A DNA stretch of 64,000 nucleotides from positions 62,001-126,000 of the forward strand of contig NOWV01000145.1 of assembly GCA_003344405.1 (NCBI GenBank). The letters run 5' to 3'. A program made the translations under genes and the position numbers. The notes beneath the pieces are model-generated. The model made no database searches and had not been told where the DNA came from. It worked only from the letters and a program-made list of their open reading frames with translations. Shown one piece after another: positions 30,411-42,915 of the stretch. Each line of letters starts with the position of its first letter. Within the stretch, counting starts at the first letter, position 1. This stretch comes from Trichoplax sp. H2 (Eukaryota; Placozoa; Uniplacotomia; Trichoplacea).

Positions 30411-31284
30411 CACTTTGTGACTAAAAAAGAGGAGGTTATAACTTCTAATCCAGGCCTTGTAAGCCTTATCCTTATATTCTTATTGCTTAGAGAGATCGAT
30501 CGAGCTATTATTGACCTCATTGATATCCATTTTATAGCATTTATTTTCTCGATATGGATTATGCCAGTGGCTTCCAAGAAGAAATACTTATTAATTAATC
30601 ATTGTAAGGTAGCTAGCTTAGTAATGCAGTATAGGCAGTAGGTCAAGAAACGATTCTACTAATACGCACCTTCCCACAATCTATAATAAAGCATAGTATG
30701 ACAAGTGGTGTATGCGTCAGTAATCTGCCATAGAAGACTTTGACCTACTAACCCTGCAACTGGCACTGCTGCAATCCATCAAGCTCTGCAAAGGCAAAAC
30801 TACCTATCAGGAAAACGCACTGCTAGCTGACAGCAAAGCTTTGAGGTGGCCTTTGGACCTTTTTCCTGTCTCTCTTGGTAGTTTTGGATTAGCATAAGGT
30901 AGTGCCTGAACCATCTTAATTCTTCAATCATTGATTTTGGACTGTGGAAGAAAGTAAAGCCTAACTTGGTTTAATTCAAGCAAAGATGCGTCCATTTCCG
31001 AGCATGACGATTCAGCAAATCCTTGAGCCTTTAGCTCAACAGGTCAGTCAAAATGCTCAATTTGCCATCATCGACTACCTCATAATGTCTTTACATGGAT
31101 CTTAAGAGCAATTTTATATACTGCTGCAATCATAGATGAATATCTTGTATATCAGTCTATCGATGAATGGTGGTTCTACAAGGTTTTTGTGCCACGGAGT
31201 CATAGACTACCTTTGTTATGCCTTGATTAAAACGGTGATAACTAGACAGTCGATGAGTAAAGATGGTAGTGATATCAAAGCAGG

Positions 31285-32405
31285 GTAAATAAGTTGACTA
31301 ACCTTTATTGCCTTCATTTGTAGCTACTGTAGTCATTACAACAGAAAAGTAGATCAGTTTTTACTATAATATGTTCGGTTAGCTTACTAAAAATAGCCAG
31401 TAGGGAATATTTTCGCTGTGCCTTGTTGCCAAGCATCATCACTGCCTGCTAGAAAATATCTTTTAGCCTTATCAATTAAAAACCAAGCATAACGGATAAA
31501 TAAGTTCACTAAGGTTATAGTTAGAGCATTTTACGGCTACTGTAGAAATTGAAATAGGAAGGTAGATCCATTTTGACTGCCATACTTGATACTTAATGGT
31601 GTTACTGAACAATTTTCAGTGGAAAGTAGTGTTACTTTGTCTTATCAACAATCATCACATTGATGGAAAATATCTTTTAGTATATAAATTATAAACCAGG
31701 CACTACGGGTGAATAAGTCCATTAAGCTTATAATTATAGCATTTCACGGCTACTATAGTGATTGAAATATTGGAAAGCAGATTTATTTCTTCTACTGCGA
31801 TACTTAGCAGGTAGCTTAACGAAAAAAATTTCAGCAGAGGCTATTTTCAATTAACGAGTACATCATGTCGATAATCATCACTTCAACAAGATAAAAATAT
31901 TTTGAACCATCTGAGTTAAATTGATTAATTAAAACCAGTCGTAACCTTACAGTTATAGCGTTCTTTTGCGGCTACTTTATTGATTGAAACAGAAAGGTAG
32001 ATTAATTTTTACTGCAATACTTGTTGGTAGCGTAGTGAAAAGATTCGAGTAGAGAGTGTTTTCGCTTTGCGTTACCATCAACAAAAAACATCTGTTAGCC
32101 TTACAACGAAAAGGGATAAAAAGATTATTCATAACCAATCTTACGGATAGATGAGTTCACTAACCTTATAGTTGTAGCATTCTTTCACAGCTACGGTAGT
32201 GATCGAAAGTGTAGAATGGGTAGAATGGTATTACTGCAGCACTTGCGAATAGCTACTAGAAAGATTCGAGCAGAGAGTGTTTTCACTTTGCGTTATCATC
32301 AATCATCATCACTTCAAGATGAAAAAATACCTTTTAGCCTTCCGACTTACTCGTATATGCTGCAGATTAAAAACAACAATCATGCATACAACGTTAATAA
32401 ATAAA
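31285..32405. repeat. ~220 bp diverged tandem repeat, five copies
   Basis: Five segments share in order: ATAAATAAGTTCACTAA-(G/C)-CTTATAG, GCATTT-ACGGCTACTGTAG, ATTGAAA-AG-AAGGTAGAT-ATTTTTACTGC, a block with TTTTCGCTTTG and ATCATCACT, then AAAATATCTTTTAGCCTTA and AAACCA-GCATAACGG. They start near 31285, 31500, 31720, 31930 and 32150. Confidence 0.75.
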
Positions 32406-32900
32406 TCAAGAAATTGATTTAGAAAAGACCTACTGCTCGTATCGATACCATTCTCAGCTAGTTAAAGAGATTAATACTGTAGTTACTTGCTAGTAAAAGT
32501 ATCCATTAGCCATATAAGTTAAAAACAATCATATTACTCAATGTTAACTGAACTAAATCAAGAAATTGATTTAGATAGACCTACTGCTCGTATCGATACT
32601 ATTCTTAGCTAGCGAAACGAATTAATAGTAAAAGGAACTATACTGTACGGTATAAATATCACGGTAAACATGTTAATCATAATAATCATGGTCATACTAT
32701 AAACCTTAAGGCTGGCTTGTTAATGATGATGATAGTTGAAAACCGGTTCTTTCGATCAGTTTATGAATATCATCGGCTTGAAAATAGTTAGCAAGCTATA
32801 CTATAAACCTTAAGGCGGATAGTTTGTTGATGATGATGATTACAAACCATTCTCTTCGTCAGTTTATGAGTATTGTTACCGTGATATCTCTTGATGAAAA
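32405..32900. repeat. Two pairs of direct repeats
   Basis: A segment with AAATCAAGAAATTGATTTAGA and CTACTGCTCGTATCGATAC occurs near 32403 and again near 32553. A second segment with CTATAAACCTTAAGGC and GATGATGATGAT occurs near 32698 and 32803. No function is evident. Confidence 0.7.
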
Positions 32901-33302
32901 TCGTAGACTGTACTCGTATAGCCCCAAACTTGTCATTACTCTACTGTATATTGCAATATTATTAAGATAAAATCAAGGCTTTCCCGTTATTTAACTATAA
33001 AAAAAGGAAAAATTCGTCATACTATTAGTTATAGTAAAACATACATTGTATATGCTCATCATTACTCTTTATTGCAACATCAAGATAATCAAGCTCATTT
33101 AGAATACGGAAAAGTAAATTGGAAATTTTTCTACTGCAATAAAACATCATAATTGACTTGCTACGCCAACAGAGAATACTGTATGTACTTGATTGAACAG
33201 CGACATATCCAAAACTGCAAGGAGAATTTTACCCTATAATGAAAACGTTTAGCAAACCAGCAGCAGTTTTATTAAGTAAACACTTATGATGTTATCCTTT
33301 AG

Positions 33303-36300
33303 GTGTCTCAATTGGCTATAATCCATGAAGAAACAGAAGCCGGCAAATCAATCCCTGATATAACTATGCCCGTGCAAGCTGCCTGTGCCGCTGTTGCAAA
33401 TCTTGTTCAGGTAACATACTCGTATACATCCACCATTCGATCTTTGTATTACAGTACCATCACAGAATTAATTATATATACGCGTATAATTATTCAATCA
33501 TAAATGGCTACAAGCAATGTAAGTTGTAGCATGATTAGAATAACTTTTTATAAGACAATTTAAACTGTTTCGCCATCTTTATCAAGTCTATCTTCAATCA
33601 CTGCTATAATTATGCATTCATTGAATGAAAAGTATGACCAGCGTTTGCTCCTTTTTATTACTGGATCATTCAACTTAGGTCGGCCAAGATACTGCAAATG
33701 CTAGTAGTGATGAGAAATTTAAACAAGAAATGAATGTAGCACTGGAAGTGGTTAAAAATTCCTCTGTTAACTTAAATCAAGCTGCTCATCTACTAAAGGA
33801 TGGCTCTTCTTCACTAGAAGCCAGAAATATATTAATTGATGGAACGAAAGGTTATCATGCCAAACAAATAAAACAGTGTTAAACTTCAACATCTGATCGA
33901 TTTAATGCTATAAAAGTCGATTAGAGTTTTTGTCGGTAGTTTTGCACTAGTAATTATGAATAATTCGGTAATCTCTTGATAAGATAATAGCACACGGGTA
34001 AAGTAGGTGAATATTATTAATCATATACACGTGCCTAATAGTAATAATTTTACACACAATTCTAACTTTGTAGCGGCAAAATTCATATCTTCCGTTATCT
34101 CTTAATTACAAGTTCTTGCGTTTAAAAAAAACCAATATAACTGGCTTTGGGCGTTTATACGCGGTCAATGAACTGATTGTAAGACCATAATGTCTCATTC
34201 TATTAGGTATACTATCTGGCACATCGGATCTCTTGTTTTCCTATGACGAATCCGAAGTAAAGAAAATCGTCCGTGTTTGCAATAATGTCAAAGATTACAT
34301 GCCTAATGCTTCAGTTATTACTCATGAGGCTGATTATCAAACCTACACTAAAAGTGTCAAATCTGCAGTAGATAACCTGTTAATTAGAATTAGAGCTCGC
34401 GCCGATGATTTACTGATTGAACTGAACAGGTAGCGTTCATATTGATTGCGTTTGAATATAGATATTAAAACTGAGAAGAAAATTTTTGAGTTATTAGCAC
34501 CTCTGAAATGAAATTTCTTTCAATACAATTCCATTTGATAACCATTCTTGACAAGGTGTAACGTTTGCAATACTTCAATATTTTAAAAATTGATAGTATT
34601 TCTGATAGGATTCTTATAGTTACTATGTGTACAGCACAGTATTAGTTATCATCTTATCAATAGTCAGCGTTTACTATCAATAAATTCATCTATTGTGATA
34701 TATGGGTCGCTTTGATTAAATCACTTAATAACTAATAAACCCACAAGAGTTAGTATTAAGATGTGACACTGTACATGCGAATACAGCATTATTTTTTACA
34801 ATATGTTGTGAACCGTTCAAATCGAGTAAACATGAAATACTATGAAAGTGTTTCATATTTTAAGAACACTTCTTTTTCAAGTTTAGGCGTTAAAATACTT
34901 TGACAAATTAATATTTCATGCTTGCTCTTTAACATAACTAGGCAGCTGCTAAAACGCTCATGTATCAATATTGAGGATGCCGTAACATCTATAGAATCTG
35001 TCTTAAAAGCTATAATTGACGACAATCAAGAAGCAGAACCATTACAAAATTCAAGAGATTCTTTTGTCGGTAATCATTACACGTGTAATAAATCACTTAT
35101 TCCAGTTTTCAGATTTAGTATTAAATATAACTAATTATACTGTATTTATCAAATATTTTTCAATATTGTAAACTAATACTTACTGTTATAACTAAGGAAT
35201 TGTATGTGAAGAACTTGAAGAAATTATACGGGTCTTAATGTTGCCGTTTACTGAAACACATGATGCATCTCAGGTTAGCCAATTAATCTATTCTTATATT
35301 GTACTCAATAGTGGTGACTTTGGACAGTAGATAATGTGTGGAACTACCTGCGACGTTGTTCAACTTTTTAATCTTCTCGACCTGTTAATGTAAAACCTTG
35401 ACTAACTGGAAATAATTATGAACTTTTAGGATCATAGCTTACAAAATACTTCATTATGTCATGATTTCGATAAATTAAGGGATCATTTGGTCAATGCACA
35501 ATCTGATAAAGAGGGTTATCGTGGTTAGTCTGATCTCTCTATTAAATTATATTCAGTATAATAATTTTCTATTGTAGATGACAGAATTCGCAATATTGCT
35601 ACGATATGACTCAATTCATTAATCTTCTTTATTATCATATGTCACAATTACTACTTAACATTTCATAATAAACAAATTCTATGCATGTAGATAAGCTTAT
35701 AGAAAACGTAGTATCAAAAGGAGTAGATATTTCCAAGAAATGTGACACTACAACTCAAACTGACATTGCAAATAACTGTAATTCACTTCAACAACACAAT
35801 CGGAATTTAAAGGATAATACGGTTAGAATAATATTTTGATTGGAATATTTACTATTATTATTATCATTTCTATTCGTTTTGCTAACACAAGATAGTAAAA
35901 ATGTTTGTGTTTTTTATCGTAAATAGGATACAGATCCATCGGCTCAAGCTACCAAGAAGGAAATGATAGATATAATGGACAACACAGAGCAGGTGATGCA
36001 AAAACAATTAGCAAAACAAATTGCTGAGAATTTCGCTGATCCCGGATCCATTATAGAAGAACTTCAAAATCCAGCAGTACTAAAGGGTTAATAACATTTT
36101 AATCATCTATAATTGACACAATCCTAACTTTCAATTATCTGATCTCAATGGTAGACAACGAGAAAATAAAGTTGAAATGCGCAGAGTTCGTAAATCTGTC
36201 GGATTCGCTAGCCTCTACAGCGGAAGATGTTGCATTATTTGGTAGCGATAAATTGAACTTAGAGCAAACGGAGGAGATACGAAGCGCCTCAAGAAAGGTA

Positions 36301-38818
36301 ACAGATGATTATTAACAGTAATGTGATTTGTCTAGTCTCATTACTTAACGAGATGTGAAGGTGGTGAAGGATCACAAATACGGTAATTTAATACCTCTCT
36401 AATTAATGCTGTAGCTCCGTAAAGTAGCACCTACAGTTGTCAATGCCGCCATGGCTTCTTCAAGCAATATAGAGAACCAGGTAATGGTTAATTTACTCAC
36501 TAAGTCGAATCTTTCATATATCGATTTAATAGATATACAACTGTTTGATCAATAGGTTTACATTTCTTTTTCTGTTACTATAGTCAATCAGGCAATTTTC
36601 AGATGGCATTGCTACTCAATGGAAGGATACTGCAAGTTCCTTGTCGAAATATGTAGATGGTGCAATGGACAGTCACACCCTTATAGCCGCTTCAGGTTAT
36701 ATTTATAGCGATATTACCGTCTGCTATAAATAAAGAGCCTGTTTGTTGAATATCAAATACAAATTGTAAGGCGATATGCATAAATGCTATTTTCCTGGTA
36801 ATTTTTTGAACTTTTACAGAGGAAGCTGTTGAAAAATCAGCAAATGAGCTGTCAGAAGCGATAGAAAGTAGTAATCCACAGGTTTGTAACTTTTAGCGCG
36901 TAATAAAATATATGTAAGACTAATTAATAAACAAGAAACGTAATATTTATGCGAATTTTTCTCTGGAATGATTTCACTTCACGAGCAGTTTAAAGCGATC
37001 TGACCGTATGTGTTACTTGCGATTATTTACGTGAATCATGTAAAAATGATATTAACATTATGATACAGGGCATACTTTCGAAAGCATCAGATTTTGCTAA
37101 GCATGCTGGTAGAGTATCTACAATTGCAAAGAGAGAAGTAGAAAATTCAGAAGATCCAATCTTTTCGCTAAAGATAACTGAAGATCAAAAAGCTCTAGAA
37201 AACGGTTACAATTAGAATGAATCGATTGATTAATTATTTTTTAAGTTTTGTTAATTGAAACTAAAGTGTATCTTTATCATATCAGATACTGTGGACTTGA
37301 TAACCTGTGCAAATGTCTTGGCGGCAGATACTAATGATCAAGTAGCAAAGGATAATTTAAAAGTTAAGAAAGAAATGGTAAGTTATGCTAAAATCATTTA
37401 TTTTAAGTGACAATAGATATGGTCGCAATTTACTGACATGAGACAACTAATGATCAGGAAAACTCTGGTACTTGCTTTATTGTCTATAATATGAACAGGT
37501 TAGATCTGGCGTCCATAACGTTAGAAAGAGTTTGTCAGATGCTCTCGATGATGAAGTCGAACAAGCGACAGAAAAGGTTCATGAGCTGGAAGTCGCTGAT
37601 GTTGTTAAAGACGGTAAGAGTTATGATTACTTAATATGTACAGCATGATATGGATGACTTTGCTGTTATACGAAATTTTTACAACAGACTTCACTGTCTG
37701 TAGTCATGTAAAATCTGTTCCTATATCATTTCGTAGCCAAACCAGTCATTCCTCGCATAGCCGAAGAAACAGTAGTTGAAGAAGTGCCTGTGCCTCAGGA
37801 GCCCGTCCAACGTGAAGAACCTGACGAACAGATTCCTGATTATTTGACAAATCCTATTGCTGTAAATAACTTTATCGATTGTCTTCTTCCTACGTATTTC
37901 ATGCTAATGAAGAAATCAATTACGTTACAATTATCTAGCTATAAATGTCATACTGGCTATCCGTATTTTACGGTAAAGATTATTTTTGCCTAGGAGATAT
38001 AATTATTGTTTGACTCTAAAAATAATGTAGGAAGCTGCAAGATCGTTACGTAGGGAAACGAGTAGGTGGTCTGATAGTGATAACGATATCATAGCTACAG
38101 CCAGCAAAGCAGCTGGATTGATGGGTACTATGTCCAAAATTGTGGAGTACGTAGGCATTATGTAATTTGGGCACAAATTTATAAAGAGCTTTTAATTTTA
38201 TTATATTAAATAATGGATATCACTTTTAAACAGAGATGGGAGCGATATAACAAGAAAAGAAATTATTCAAACGGCCAAGGATATTGCTAAAATTAGCGAT
38301 TTGTTCGTGAAATATGTTGAGGAGATAGCAAGGAAATGCTCAGATAAACGAATGAAAGAAGTAGGTTGAAACAAATTAAAACGTCTAGATGATAAGCATG
38401 ATATCAGATCAATTCAAAAAATAGATAGCATAACTGGTGAATCAATTACTTTAGAATTTAAAGGTACTCCTGCAACGGCTACCAACGATCAGCACGCAAC
38501 TCAAAGTTGTCGCTACGGTAAAAGCGACTGCTGTAGCGTCTGGTGGTAAGTACTGCTAACAGTAATTTTATTGTTTTAAATTGCACTTAAGTTGACATTC
38601 AAAATAGTTCCATGAAATGAGCTGCATCCTTTATCATTTATAATGTAGACGAAAAGAGTAGCAGAGAAGCGAATGAAGTACTGGTTCTGAATGCAACCAA
38701 CTTAATGAACACGATAAAAGAAACAGTCAGTGCTGCCAAAGCTGCAAGTATTAAGATTAGAACAGATTCTGGGCAGAAAGTGGAATGGCGACGTAATCCA
38801 GCCCCTAAATTTTACTAA
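33303..38818 (+). CDS. VCL: Vinculin (first exon not found)
   Basis: Actin-binding linker at cell-cell and cell-matrix junctions; the head binds talin or alpha-catenin and the tail binds F-actin. 20 exons: 33303-33410, 33679-33850, 34207-34429, 34942-35069, 35197-35273, 35430-35523, 35691-35821, 35927-36086, 36155-36297, 36415-36480, 36584-36695, 36820-36881, 37069-37204, 37286-37377, 37499-37613, 37737-37861, 38031-38146, 38234-38360, 38464-38545, 38649-38818; 2439 bp, 812 residues, phase kept. Head landmarks: SQLAIIHEE, GTSDLLFSYDESEVKKIVRVC, AKREVENSEDP. Tail landmarks: RRETSRWSDSDNDIIATASK, TAKDIAKISD, LPTISTQLKVVATVKAT, AASIKIRTDSG. The first ~20 residues (human MPVFHTRTIE region) were not located. 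The protein is about 250 residues shorter than human vinculin, with the loss before AKREVENSEDP. The Pro hinge lacks FPPPP. The tail identifies it as vinculin rather than alpha-catenin. Confidence 0.92.
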
Positions 38819-40331
38819 ATTCACTGATATGAATTATAATTCTATAGACAGCATTAACGACGCACCACCATTGAGATGATCATAATTCTACATTCTGTGT
38901 CATGGTTTTAATGATGATTATTAATAATATTTATCAAGACCTGAGGCTGTTGTAGTAGCGTAAAATGTTTTGTTTGTGATGGTTGAATTTATTCTAAAAT
39001 TGTAGTTGATTTTATCTGTATCACATAATTTTCCAATCGCAATCTAGCATACTTTATTGTTCAATAGCTTTCTACGTCTTGATTTTCGTTATTTGGTAAA
39101 TTTGCATAATTTTCATCTCGTCTCGTACCGGGTTGGACTTCAATAGTGTAGCAGACGAATAGAAAGGTCTGAATACTTACTATGCCTAAATAATTGTAAT
39201 ATTATGCATGGTGTAACTAATAGTTAACTTTAATTGGAGCAATGGAATTGCTAAGTTATTACCATTCCTAAGTGAAATATGTGTAACTTGTGGGTCCTTT
39301 ACTGAATAACAAGAGCATTTTAGGTAAATATCATCAGGTGGTATCATATATGGACTGGTACAAATACCCATTTCCTGCTTTACTTCTTATTAATTAATTA
39401 TATCTTATTAACCACTAGCAATAACATACAAATGAATTGTAAGACATTTTAATAAAATTGGGTAATAATAACTAATCCCTTCTACTATTGATGACTTATC
39501 TTGAGCTTGATTGGAGCTTGCAATATGCGGAATAAAAAAAGTTTAGCCATCCTGGATTGATACTACCACGCATGCGTAATCATGGGACGGTTTCATAGCA
39601 ACCCCTTCTAGTATAGTAGAGGAATGAGTGATAAGCTCTGGAGAATATTCCTGTAACATCTTAGCTTTAGCCTTCTTAACTAACTATAGCAGTCTGGTTA
39701 GTTAACTTAACCCTGGAAGAACTTGAAAACTAGAATAATCCTTTAATTTTTTTCCATTTCTCGCAGCATTAGATAATCCTAGGCACCATATTATAGGTAA
39801 ATGATGATCAGATTAGGTCTCACGATATAGCACCACATGTATTACGATTTGCCATTTTACTACTGTACTTTGACTAAAAGTATAAGCTTATTTCGACTAT
39901 TTATCACCCTATGGTATGTTATCATTGGATTTTGCCCCTTAATAGTATTTAAAAGGTCAACATACTTTAACTAATTCACCTATTCATGTTCCATTCCAGA
40001 AGGAAAGGGACAGGTACCAGCAAAGTACGACGATATCAATAATCTCTGTCGTGCTATATTCAATTAGCTTAGGCTATTACAACATCGATTTGTTATTGCC
40101 GCAAGTATAGAGTTGAAGAAATTATTTAGCTGTATATTCTAAATCTTATACATTGCATTTGATCGATAACCTAAAAAAATTTTATTATTTTCTTAACCTA
40201 ACATTTATTTCGATTTTACTATCATAATATTTAAAGTAAAATAAATTTAATAGAAAAACATGGTAAGAAATTATTTCCTCACATTTGCCCTATTTTAGGT
40301 CTAAATCTGAATGAAATAAAACTTAATTTAC
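38819..40331. other. Intergenic region between vinculin and CSTPP1
   Basis: About 1.5 kb of AT-rich sequence between two plus-strand genes. No coding exon, RNA gene or repeat was recognised. Confidence 0.55.
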
Positions 40332-42915
40332 ATGGCTGATGCTATGAATTTGATATCAGAAGATGAACAATATTTGAGTATGTGAATTTTAACTGCATTC
40401 CACATAGAGAAGCTAGTAAGAGCTGCTCGTACTCTAATTAAGTCTCTGTAAACACCACAGTAATTCTATTGCATCTTATTTTCGTATTATAACTGATTGA
40501 TACAATGTTCCTGTTGCAGGAAAACATCATTTACTGACTTATGTTGAGGTGAGAATAGAAATATTAATAACTAATCAAAGTAATATCAACTAAATCTAGC
40601 GATTTCATCTTTGAATTTATGTGATATCACCGTGTATCAAATTCATCTCAAGAACAAATCATCAATTTGAATTGCCCTTATACCATTTTTTTTAGTAGAT
40701 GCATTAAAATTTTTCTTATGTGATGTTGCTCTGCTTATTTCGCTCTTTATGATATCAAATTTTAGGTAAAAAAATGTAAATACATCTATAAATCTTGCTT
40801 ATAGATGTCATTGAAAGACGTCATTTTTCAATGATTTCGTATTCGTATAAGCCATAGTCTATTTATATGTAAAATACTAAGATATTAGGTTTACACCAAT
40901 TACAATAAATAATATTTAGTATACTATTATAAAGTATCATTTAGAGAGTATTCGAGTTAGAATTAGAGTAAAGAGCACATAAACCGTTACTTGAGCTTCA
41001 ATAAAATGAGCAACTTAAGACTTTCACTGTAGATCTAAGATCAAATTCAAATTATCTCTTTAATATAGAAATAAACGTATTTCTTATCTATTCCTTTAAT
41101 ATCATGCTATATGTAGGATGGAGTTGCTCAGTTGGTTAGGTATAAGGCAGAACATCCGCAAGTTAATCCCAACAAATTTCTTCATGACTAGTAAGCATTT
41201 ACTGAAGTGATACACTCTATTACTATTTTAAAATATATTTATTAATAAGAATTTATCCTTTATTTATGTTCAATATGTAGTTTTACAAGTGTCCATAAGG
41301 GAAATCATATCCTCTATAGAGAATATTCATTTGTTCGAGAGACGCCTTATAATCGTTCGTGTTTTATTGCCATGTTTAGTAGATGTTTTCACCATCTAGG
41401 AGAAAAAAAAGGTTTCTAATTTACGATTAGAATAGTATAATAGTATCATAGTTTTATTGAAGCCTTAGCTTATATTTTAAATCAATAAAGATATTCAACG
41501 ATGTGATAACATAGATAGTAGCTCCACCTGATGCTATATGTGTAATGAATTTAATCGTATTCGTAGCAATATTTGAATTTTATTAGTATAATACGATCAT
41601 AGGATACTTTTATTATTAATCATTATTTTAATCATTATGAAATGCCTCAAATAATATTTTTTCTTAAATTTGGATAGAACTATTCAATGCTAAAGAATAC
41701 CATTCTCTACTGACATTGATATGTGCAGATTTTCCTCCAAGTATAGTAGAAGATGCGATAAGGTATAGGATTCGATAATATTTATAGCAAAGAGGAAGTG
41801 ATTCTAGCTTAAATCTATTTCATCTTTCATCAATATGAACGAGTTCTTCCAAATATTTATCACCTTGATCTTTTCCAAGTCATCTCTTAGCTAACGCAGG
41901 AACTACTATAAAATTAGCTATTACTAGTGGTCCCTGGCTGCAGTAGTTTATCATTCCTTTCAAAATTTCACTTAGATGATTGCAACAATATGATTTTTCA
42001 CATGTAGACTATTCCTAGGAGAGGATGTAACAGATTTATCCATTATTTTTTCTGATTTCCTTATGGCATTTCAATTCCGATTCTTTTATGATGGTAAATA
42101 TGAACAAAAGCAACAATTGAGAAATTTTTAGTATTTATAACTATACTAATAACTGCTAAACCTATCTGTTACTATATCTATTCACTAAGATAACTATTAG
42201 GATTTTGAAAAATGTATCATATCTAGTATATTTGCTCTTTTCTATATACGTAGTGCATATACTAACTATTGTATAAAACAAGTAATCAGCAATTTAAATT
42301 ATTTAAGAGGTGCAAGAATGGGATCATTTCACTATTATTTCTTTCAATCGAATTATAAACAGTAAAATTAAAAAAAACTTGTACTCTAGAATTCGTCGAA
42401 GACAGCAAATGCATCTTTGATGCAGCTAAATCCAATCCAACTTCCAGTCGTAGCATTCCAGCAACGGAGAACTTCTTAACGAGTGCTACTTCTACAGGCG
42501 AGAATCTATCGAGGGAAGAATATTTCGCCCAGAATACTCCCATAAATATTGTTAATCAGTTATATCCACCCTCTGATAGTGGGTATGTCAATTGGAAGTT
42601 ATTTCTGTGTTAAAATTACAAATTTCTAAACTCTTTCCTCTATTTTGACGTTTAAAACTCTATTCCTATATGCATTTACTTATATCAAGTCGGAAGCTAA
42701 AGCCTAGCATAGTTACAATTCAAGAAGTTATAGCTGATTCTATGGAAATAGACTGCCGTCAATTTTTGATAAGCTTAGCACAAAATGTACATGTTAGAAA
42801 TGAAATAGGTAAGAGATATTGCATCAACGCTGATGGCATATTAATTACTAAACTGCTGCACTATTTCTTGCGTTCACTACATGCAGAATTGGCTCGAAAA
42901 ATTGTTCTGGAATAA
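40332..42915 (+). CDS. CSTPP1: CSTPP1 (C11orf49), tubulin polyglutamylase regulator
   Basis: Eight exons: 40332-40377, 40520-40548, 41117-41190, 41281-41411, 41678-41762, 42008-42093, 42390-42582, 42690-42915; 870 bp, 289 residues (human about 331). In vertebrates CSTPP1 is a centriolar-satellite protein that regulates the tubulin polyglutamylase complex and microtubule stability. Matching blocks in order: EDEQYLRKHHLLTYVEDGVAQL (exons 1-3, human YLAQRHVLTYMEDAVCQL), FTSVHKGNHILYREYSFV and TPYNRSCFIAMFSRCF (exon 4), AKEYHSLLTLICADFP (exon 5), and FSDFLMAFQFRFFYDEF (exons 6-7). A Ser/Thr-rich linker follows, then a weaker RQFLISLAQN block. The C-terminus after about residue 200 is much less conserved, so the last exon is less certain. 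Identification rests on recalled family sequence. Confidence 0.87.

Larger units (their letters stand above)
28641..33302. other. Intergenic region between eEFSec and vinculin
   Basis: About 4.7 kb between divergent genes, dominated by repeats: the ~105 bp satellite (29193-30410), a ~220 bp diverged family (31285-32405) and paired repeats (32405-32900). The missing first exon of vinculin should lie somewhere here. A somewhat GC-richer segment at about 30680-30900 has no recognised content. Confidence 0.6.

Noticed and set aside
28641-30660. Satellite region considered as a DNA transposon with internal repeats
   Set aside because: No terminal inverted repeats, target duplication or transposase-like reading frame could be seen.
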